A stretch of 64,000 nt of DNA from SZUA-229 sp041589175 (GTDB lineage Bacteria > Pseudomonadota > Gammaproteobacteria > SZUA-229), in contig JBFHWF010000003.1 in the NCBI GenBank assembly GCA_041589175.1, positions 1-64,000 of the forward strand, written 5' to 3'. This document shows positions 59,618 to 64,000 of the stretch, in pieces. Made by a program: the position numbers and the translations under genes. The notes below the pieces were generated by a model that was not told the origin of the DNA, searched no databases, and saw nothing but the letters and a program-made list of their open reading frames with translations. Position 1 is the stretch's first letter. Every line of letters starts with the position of its first letter.

Positions 59618-60193
59618 ATGATGAAGCCGCAAACTCTGCAGGATCCACAACATTACAGTGTTGTAATGATTGTATTTCACTGGCTCAGTGTCGTGCTGGT
59701 TGTCGGGCTGTTTCTCTCGGGTTTTTATATGGTTGGGCTTGACTACTATGATCCCTGGTATAACCGGTTGCCAGAATGGCACAAGTCATGGGGTGTTATT
59801 TTTCTCATACTGACGGTGGTTCGTTTGTTATGGCGAATACTGGGCAGATTGCCAGAAAAAATATCGGCTATGCGTGAGTGGGAAAGCCTGCTTGCCAGCT
59901 GGATGCATCGCTGGCTGTACCTGTTGTTGATGGTGGTCGTGCTGAGTGGTTATTTAATAACCGGGGGTGATGGTTCGACAGTTGTTGTGTTTGGGCTGCT
60001 GGAACTGCCCTCACTGAAGGGGCTGGCAGCACATGAAATCGATCTTGTTGGGGAGATACACGAGTGGTCGGCTTACATATTAATTCTGTTTGTGGTGTTA
60101 CACAGTCTGGCAGCGCTGAAGCATCACTTCATTAATCGCGATGCCAGCCTGATACGAATACTTAAACCCTCTAGAGGAGATGTTGAAAAATGA
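59618..60193 (+). CDS. cytochrome b561 (CybB family)
   Basis: 191 residues with four membrane helices and the heme His positions: FHWLSVVLVVGLFLSGFYMV, WHKSWGVIFLILTVVRLLWR, HRWLYLLLMVVVLSGYLI and GEIHEWSAYILILFVVLHSL. It is a di-heme membrane cytochrome that passes electrons in the inner membrane. Two adjacent ATG codons (59618, 59621) are possible starts. It overlaps yceI by 4 bp, as is common for this pair. Confidence 0.92.
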   Translation: MMKPQTLQDPQHYSVVMIVFHWLSVVLVVGLFLSGFYMVGLDYYDPWYNRLPEWHKSWGVIFLILTVVRLLWRILGRLPEKISAMREWESLLASWMHRWLYLLLMVVVLSGYLITGGDGSTVVVFGLLELPSLKGLAAHEIDLVGEIHEWSAYILILFVVLHSLAALKHHFINRDASLIRILKPSRGDVEK

Positions 60194-60762
60194 AAATTCT
60201 GAACAGTGTTAGTTTGATTGCATTAACTCTACTCAGTATACCCAGCTATGCAGCCGACTATGTGATTGATAAGAAAGGTATGCATGCCTCGATCCAGTTT
60301 AAGGTGTCGCATCTGGGCTATAGCTGGTTATGGGGGCGCTTCAATGATTTTGATGGGCACTTTAGTTATGACGCGAATAAACCAGAGGCATCATCTATAC
60401 AGGTAAAGATAAATACGGCGAGTGTCGACAGTAATCATGCAGAACGCGATAAACACATTCGTAATGATGACTTTCTGGATGTGAAAAAGTTTCCCGAAGC
60501 GACTTTCGTTAGCACCGCGTACCAGCCAGAGACTAAAGATAGCGGTATATTAAAAGGTGATTTTACGCTTCGGGGTATTACTCGCCCGATAGAAATAGCC
60601 GTAACGTTTACTGGAGCAGGTGAGGATCCCTGGGGTGGTTATCGTGCGGGTTTTGAAGGTCAGACCGTTATTCGCATGGAAGACTATAAAATAAAGAAAA
60701 ACCTCGGGCCTAAGTCACAGGATGTGCACCTGTATTTTGTTATCGAGGGTATACGCCAGTAA
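60190..60762 (+). CDS. yceI: YceI family periplasmic protein
   Basis: 190 residues with a signal peptide (about 1-21, ending SIPSYAAD). The lipocalin-like YceI fold: DYVIDKKGMHASIQFKVSHL, WLWGRFNDFDGHFSYD, and the long-conserved AERDKHIRNDDFLDVKKFPE and GDFTLRGITRPIEIAVTFTG. YceI proteins bind isoprenoid quinones or other lipids in the periplasm and are usually encoded after cytochrome b561. It starts within the b561 stop. Confidence 0.95.
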   Translation: MKILNSVSLIALTLLSIPSYAADYVIDKKGMHASIQFKVSHLGYSWLWGRFNDFDGHFSYDANKPEASSIQVKINTASVDSNHAERDKHIRNDDFLDVKKFPEATFVSTAYQPETKDSGILKGDFTLRGITRPIEIAVTFTGAGEDPWGGYRAGFEGQTVIRMEDYKIKKNLGPKSQDVHLYFVIEGIRQ

Positions 60763-60768
60763 ATGGTA

Positions 60769-60803
60769 TGGCTGCACACGGCAGTTGTGCAGCCAGTTTA
60801 TTT
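60769..60803 (+). terminator. Rho-independent terminator after yceI
   Basis: TGGCTGCACA (60769-60778) pairs with TGTGCAGCCA (60786-60795) around a seven-base loop, followed by GTTTATTT. It begins 7 bp after the yceI stop. Confidence 0.75.
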
Positions 60804-60875
60804 CCTCAGTAAAATCAGGCTCCGGCAGTTGTGTAATGGCTGATATCTTACGTACACTTTCACAGCCTGTTCAGC

Positions 60876-62264
60876 TTACTGTGTTTTTATCAGGCGATTA
60901 TAGCGGTCGAGTGCCTGTGTGCGTGTTTCGGCAAGATCAACAATCGGTTGTATCTGCCGCGATAAATCATTCTGCCAACTGGAAACATAGTTTTGTTGTT
61001 TATCGAAGCGCTGCGCCTGTGTTAACGGGTTAAAAATTCGATAATACGGTGCAGCATCAACACCACAGCCAGCAACCCATTGCCAGCCCATCGTGTTGTT
61101 CGCAAGATCAGCATCGACCAGTGTGTCCCAGAACCAGCGCGCACCTTCCAACCAGTGTATTCCCATGTTTTTTGTGAGTAGTGAGCTGACAATCATCCGA
61201 ACGCGATTGTGCATCCATCCGGTTTCCCAGAGTTGTCGCATACCGGCATCAACAATAGGGATGCCGGTTGTTCCGGTTTTCCATCGATTAAGTTGATCGT
61301 CATTCTCCTGCCAGAAGGATTCTGGATAGCGCGGGTTCATGGGCTTCATATCCGTAGCGGGAAAATGCCAGAGAATATGCTGGGCAAACTCCCGCCAGAT
61401 TAGCTGCTTTAAGAAGGTCTGTATGTGCTCTTTGTACTGGGGTTCCTGGTGCAGTATGGGTTGTAGTGATAAGAAGATTTGTTGCGGTGTGATTTCTCCA
61501 AAGTGCAGGCTTGCAGAGAGTCTTGAAGTGCCATCGATAGCGGGCAGGTCTCGCTGCTTTGCATAGCGCTGTACACGGGACTCCAGAAAATGTTCCAGCG
61601 CATCGTGTGCGTAAGTCTCACCAGGTGTCCAGTAGTGATGCAGTTTGTTGTGCCAGGGGTGATTATCAAGCAGGTTGAGTTCGGCAAGTTGCCGTGGCTT
61701 GATTTCTGAAGACTCAGCCAGCTGTACTGGCTGTATCCTGTTAATGATCGAATTTATATCGTTGACACGATAGTGGCTGTATTTCTGCTCAAGTAGACTC
61801 AGGCTCTTTTTGTAAAAAGGCGTGTAAACCCGATAGGCCTGTTGCTGGTTATTCAGAACGGACCCGGGTTCAAAGAAAAGTCCGGAGTGAAATACCTGAA
61901 ATTGTGCCAGTGTTGATAGCGAGCCACGTAGATCATTGAAGCGTTGCTGGATATGCGGTTCGTATAACTGATTACAGGCAATTGTTCTGGCACCAGTGAC
62001 CTGTAGTAGAGAGCGCAATATGTCGACACTGCTGCCCATGAATATCTGCAGTTCAAGTCCGTGCTGAGATAGAGACCGTTGCAGTGTATGCAGGCTGTGA
62101 TGCAGCCACCAGCGTGATGCTGCGCCTGGTTGCCAGGGTGCTTCTTCATCGGGTGAATGGATATAAATGGGTAAGACCCTGTCGCAGTTATGTAGTACCC
62201 AGTTTAACGCTGGGTTGTCTAACAGGCGCAGGTCACGTCGAAACCACAAGATGGCAGTTTTCAT
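60876..62264 (-). CDS. phrB: deoxyribodipyrimidine photolyase
   Basis: 462 residues from ATG 62264 (AGGA upstream); the frame to 62333 is an extension into the promoter. Photolyase start MKTAILWFRRDLRLLDNPAL, the FAD-binding domain with DAGMRQLWETGWMHNRVRMI, VSSLLTKNMGIHWLEGARWF and DTLVDADLANNTMGWQWVAG. It repairs pyrimidine dimers with blue light. It is divergent from the YbgA gene, as part of a light-response pair. Confidence 0.96.
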   Translation of the reverse strand: MKTAILWFRRDLRLLDNPALNWVLHNCDRVLPIYIHSPDEEAPWQPGAASRWWLHHSLHTLQRSLSQHGLELQIFMGSSVDILRSLLQVTGARTIACNQLYEPHIQQRFNDLRGSLSTLAQFQVFHSGLFFEPGSVLNNQQQAYRVYTPFYKKSLSLLEQKYSHYRVNDINSIINRIQPVQLAESSEIKPRQLAELNLLDNHPWHNKLHHYWTPGETYAHDALEHFLESRVQRYAKQRDLPAIDGTSRLSASLHFGEITPQQIFLSLQPILHQEPQYKEHIQTFLKQLIWREFAQHILWHFPATDMKPMNPRYPESFWQENDDQLNRWKTGTTGIPIVDAGMRQLWETGWMHNRVRMIVSSLLTKNMGIHWLEGARWFWDTLVDADLANNTMGWQWVAGCGVDAAPYYRIFNPLTQAQRFDKQQNYVSSWQNDLSRQIQPIVDLAETRTQALDRYNRLIKTQ

Positions 62265-62300
62265 GGGTTTTCCTGGTGGTTCGTCATTCCAGATGAACGG

Positions 62301-62351
62301 TGTATAATTATGTACAATAATTTTATTATACATAGTATGATTAATTGTACA
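62301..62351. promoter_or_regulatory. operator array of TGTAYAAT repeats between phrB and ybgA
   Basis: Four related eight-base elements: TGTATAAT at 62301-62308 and TGTACAAT at 62311-62318, exactly ten bases apart in the same orientation, then ATTATACA at 62325-62332 and ATTGTACA at 62344-62351 in the opposite orientation. They lie between the divergent starts of phrB (62264) and ybgA (62380). Ten-base phasing and inverted pairing point to a cooperatively binding regulator; MerR-type light regulators (CarH/LitR) control such genes elsewhere. Confidence 0.6.
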
Positions 62352-62379
62352 AGATATTGTGACCTTAGGAGACTGTGCT

Positions 62380-63318
62380 ATGACTGAAGCGAATCAATTA
62401 CCTCTGATTGGTGTGAGTGCCTGCCTGCTGGGGCGTCCAGTGCGCTTTGATGGCGGACACAAACGCTGTCGACAGCTGGAGAAGCTATCTGACCGTCTGT
62501 CATTTTATCCCGTCTGCCCGGAGGCTGAGCTAGGACTGGGCATTCCCAGGCCGACAATACAGTTGCGTGAGTTCGAAAGTGAAATACGTCTGGTGGAATC
62601 AAAACGCCCACAACACTCACTGGATAAATCGATGCGAGCCTTTTGCGAAGCGAGAGTAGAGAAACTGCCCGAGCTGGATGGCTTTGTACTGAAAAAGGAC
62701 TCCCCGAGCTGTGGTATGGAAAGAGTGCCTGTTTTCAGTGATCGGACTGGCCAGAGAACCCGCAAGGGTACGGGGTTGTTTGCCCAGGCCATAAAGGCAC
62801 ACTATCCGAATCTTCCACTGGAAGAGGAGGGGCGGCTGAATGATGATCTGCTGCGAGAAAACTTTATGGAGCGTGTGTTTGCCCATAACCGCTGGCGGAA
62901 GGTAATGGCTGCACAGGACACTGTGAAAGCATTTCGTGACTTTCATCGACGCTATAAGCTGATGCTAATGGCGAAGAGTACAGTTGATTATCGTGAGCTT
63001 GGGCAGCTGGTTTCTGGCGTGAACAGGGAAAATGCAGCTGACGTGATGGAAGCGTATATCGGTCGATTTATGACGGTCATGGCCAGGGTGCCAAGTGCAG
63101 GCCAGCATGTGAATGTGTTAATGCACATCATGGGCTATCTAAAAAAGCAGCTGGATAGTAATGACAAGGCCGAAATTCTGGACTGGTTTGAAAACTATAG
63201 AGATAATAATGTCTCACGTGTAACACCGATTGCCTTATTGCAGCATCATTTTCGCAAGCATCCAGATGCCTATATGAAGGAACAGTATTACTTGCAGCCA
63301 TATCCGGGCTTTATTTAG
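62380..63318 (+). CDS. ybgA: YbgA-like protein (DUF523 + DUF1722)
   Basis: 312 residues from ATG 62380 (AGGAGA nine bases upstream). N-terminal DUF523 (about 5-160) with Cys in GVSACLLGRPVRFDGGHKRC, VCPEAELGLGIPRP and KDSPSCGMERVPVF; the same family includes the Fe-S thiouracil desulfurase TudS, so a cluster is likely. C-terminal DUF1722 (about 180-300, HNRWRKVMAAQDTVKAFRDF). In E. coli ybgA is encoded next to phrB; the function remains unknown. Confidence 0.92.
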   Translation: MTEANQLPLIGVSACLLGRPVRFDGGHKRCRQLEKLSDRLSFYPVCPEAELGLGIPRPTIQLREFESEIRLVESKRPQHSLDKSMRAFCEARVEKLPELDGFVLKKDSPSCGMERVPVFSDRTGQRTRKGTGLFAQAIKAHYPNLPLEEEGRLNDDLLRENFMERVFAHNRWRKVMAAQDTVKAFRDFHRRYKLMLMAKSTVDYRELGQLVSGVNRENAADVMEAYIGRFMTVMARVPSAGQHVNVLMHIMGYLKKQLDSNDKAEILDWFENYRDNNVSRVTPIALLQHHFRKHPDAYMKEQYYLQPYPGFI

Positions 63319-63349
63319 GTCGTTCAAAAACAGGTAGTTATCAGACAGA

Positions 63350-63694
63350 ATGGTAAGCAGAGAAGTCAGTTGGCCGGTTTTTATCAGACATGGCAAGCAT
63401 CCGGTTCTGAGTTTTATCGAAGATCTTACTGTCTGGCAGTCATTCATCGAAGAATCTGGCTGGATGATTACACCGGGTGATGAACTGGTGGATTCGGCAT
63501 TACAGCGATGGCGTTTACAGAGAGGCACAGAAGGCTCTGTGCGGGTAGAAACTCCGCAGCCGATGCCACTAGCTGAAGCCGAACGCTTAGTGAGACAGCA
63601 TCTCTCGAATCAGGGGGTATGCTGTATCTCAAAGCTGAGTCGAGGCGATATCGCGTCATTAATGGATGTTCTCCGCTCAACAGACGATTTCTAG
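63350..63694 (+). CDS. small conserved protein, possible DUF4144
   Basis: 114 residues, 31 bp after ybgA in the same direction. It starts MVSREVSWPVFIRHGKHPVL and has FIEDLTVWQSFIEESGWMIT and MPLAEAERLVRQHLSNQGV. The start region reminds me of the DUF4144 family, but I am not certain. No membrane segment. Its position suggests co-transcription with ybgA, perhaps under the same light-type control. Confidence 0.55.
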   Translation: MVSREVSWPVFIRHGKHPVLSFIEDLTVWQSFIEESGWMITPGDELVDSALQRWRLQRGTEGSVRVETPQPMPLAEAERLVRQHLSNQGVCCISKLSRGDIASLMDVLRSTDDF

Positions 63695-63791
63695 TTAATT
63701 GGCTGACCTGGATCAAGGTTCCGCTAAGCACTCAGATACATAACAGGATAAGCTATATTTAAATTATCATCATTTATACGATGGCGATGAT

Positions 63792-64000
63792 ATGGATATA
63801 CTATTCTTCAGTACCAAACCCTATGACCGTGCCGTCTTTGATAAGACGAGTGCGACCTGCGGCCTGCAGATACGCTATGTATCAGAATCTCTGGGGCCAG
63901 ACACTGCTCAGTTTGTACAACATGAAAAAGTCATTTGTATATTTGTTAATGACGTTGTCGATAAGGAAGTCGTGGATCAGCTGGCAGAAAAGGGAGTCGG
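63792..64000 (+). CDS. ldhA: D-lactate dehydrogenase, 3' part outside the window
   Basis: The first 69 residues of a 2-hydroxyacid dehydrogenase: the start MDILFFSTKPYDRAVFDKTS and the segment VICIFVNDVVDKEVVDQLAE match LdhA-type NAD-dependent D-lactate dehydrogenase. It would reduce pyruvate to D-lactate in fermentation. The gene runs off the right edge, so the NAD-binding and catalytic parts cannot be seen. Start at ATG 63792. Confidence 0.75.
   Translation, partial: MDILFFSTKPYDRAVFDKTSATCGLQIRYVSESLGPDTAQFVQHEKVICIFVNDVVDKEVVDQLAEKGV

Overview
The window looks like the chromosome of a free-living gammaproteobacterium of moderate GC content. The evidence is a set of gamma-typical housekeeping genes: cmoA/cmoB, djlA, yicC-rph-rdgB, mutY-yggX, nudE/cysQ/yrfG, ppnN and ybgA/phrB. 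I cannot name the species. There is no sign of a prophage, an insertion sequence or a CRISPR array. Gene density is high and most genes sit in short co-directional runs with 4-base ATGA/GTGA overlaps.

Layout. 1-6480: a LysM protein (cut by the left edge) and a membrane J-domain protein face a reverse-strand operon of TatT-DctP-DctQ-DctM (a TPR-associated TRAP transporter), a small protein and DjlA. 6584-8161: an uncharacterised gene and a TetR regulator diverge around a perfect 31-bp palindrome. 8223-12723: a string of conserved but uncharacterised genes and two Nudix proteins, the second with a degraded Nudix box. 12811-20459: the operon sucA-sucB-lpd-sucC-sucD. 20473-21482: an oxygenase-like protein and a GNAT acetyltransferase. 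21604-26692: a four-gene signalling operon. 26760-32790: cmoA, cmoB, a thioredoxin-like protein, an acyl-CoA synthetase, a thioesterase and a FadL channel. 32852-35625: RdgB, RNase PH and YicC. 35637-37908: a kinase/regulator pair. 38097-40300: a Mip-like FKBP and a Deg protease. 40329-42652: moaE, moaD, moaC and an orphan binding protein. 42721-47467: DUF2333, AsmA, MutY, YggX. 47548-48183: a tRNA-Phe operon with tandem repeats. 48201-64000: a diguanylate cyclase, an uncharacterised radical SAM protein, CysQ, NudE, YrfG, an HNH nuclease, PpnN, a Crp/Fnr regulator, cytochrome b561 with YceI, photolyase with YbgA, and a truncated D-lactate dehydrogenase.

Two loci stand out. First, at 21604-26692 a YfiR-like periplasmic protein is followed by a membrane kinase whose sensor region resembles CHASE8. 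In the known YfiBNR system that sensor is attached to a GGDEF domain; here it is attached to a histidine kinase. Two flanking response regulators share an unusual long receiver insertion, and one of them carries PAS-GGDEF-EAL, so the output would again be cyclic di-GMP but through phosphotransfer.

Second, tRNA-Phe is followed by 182-bp tandem repeats that each restart with the 3' end of the tRNA, including CCA. This is the same architecture as the rtT repeats after E. coli tyrT, on a different tRNA. Each full unit can form four hairpins, and some differences between copies keep the pairing. A diguanylate cyclase gene begins right after the array.
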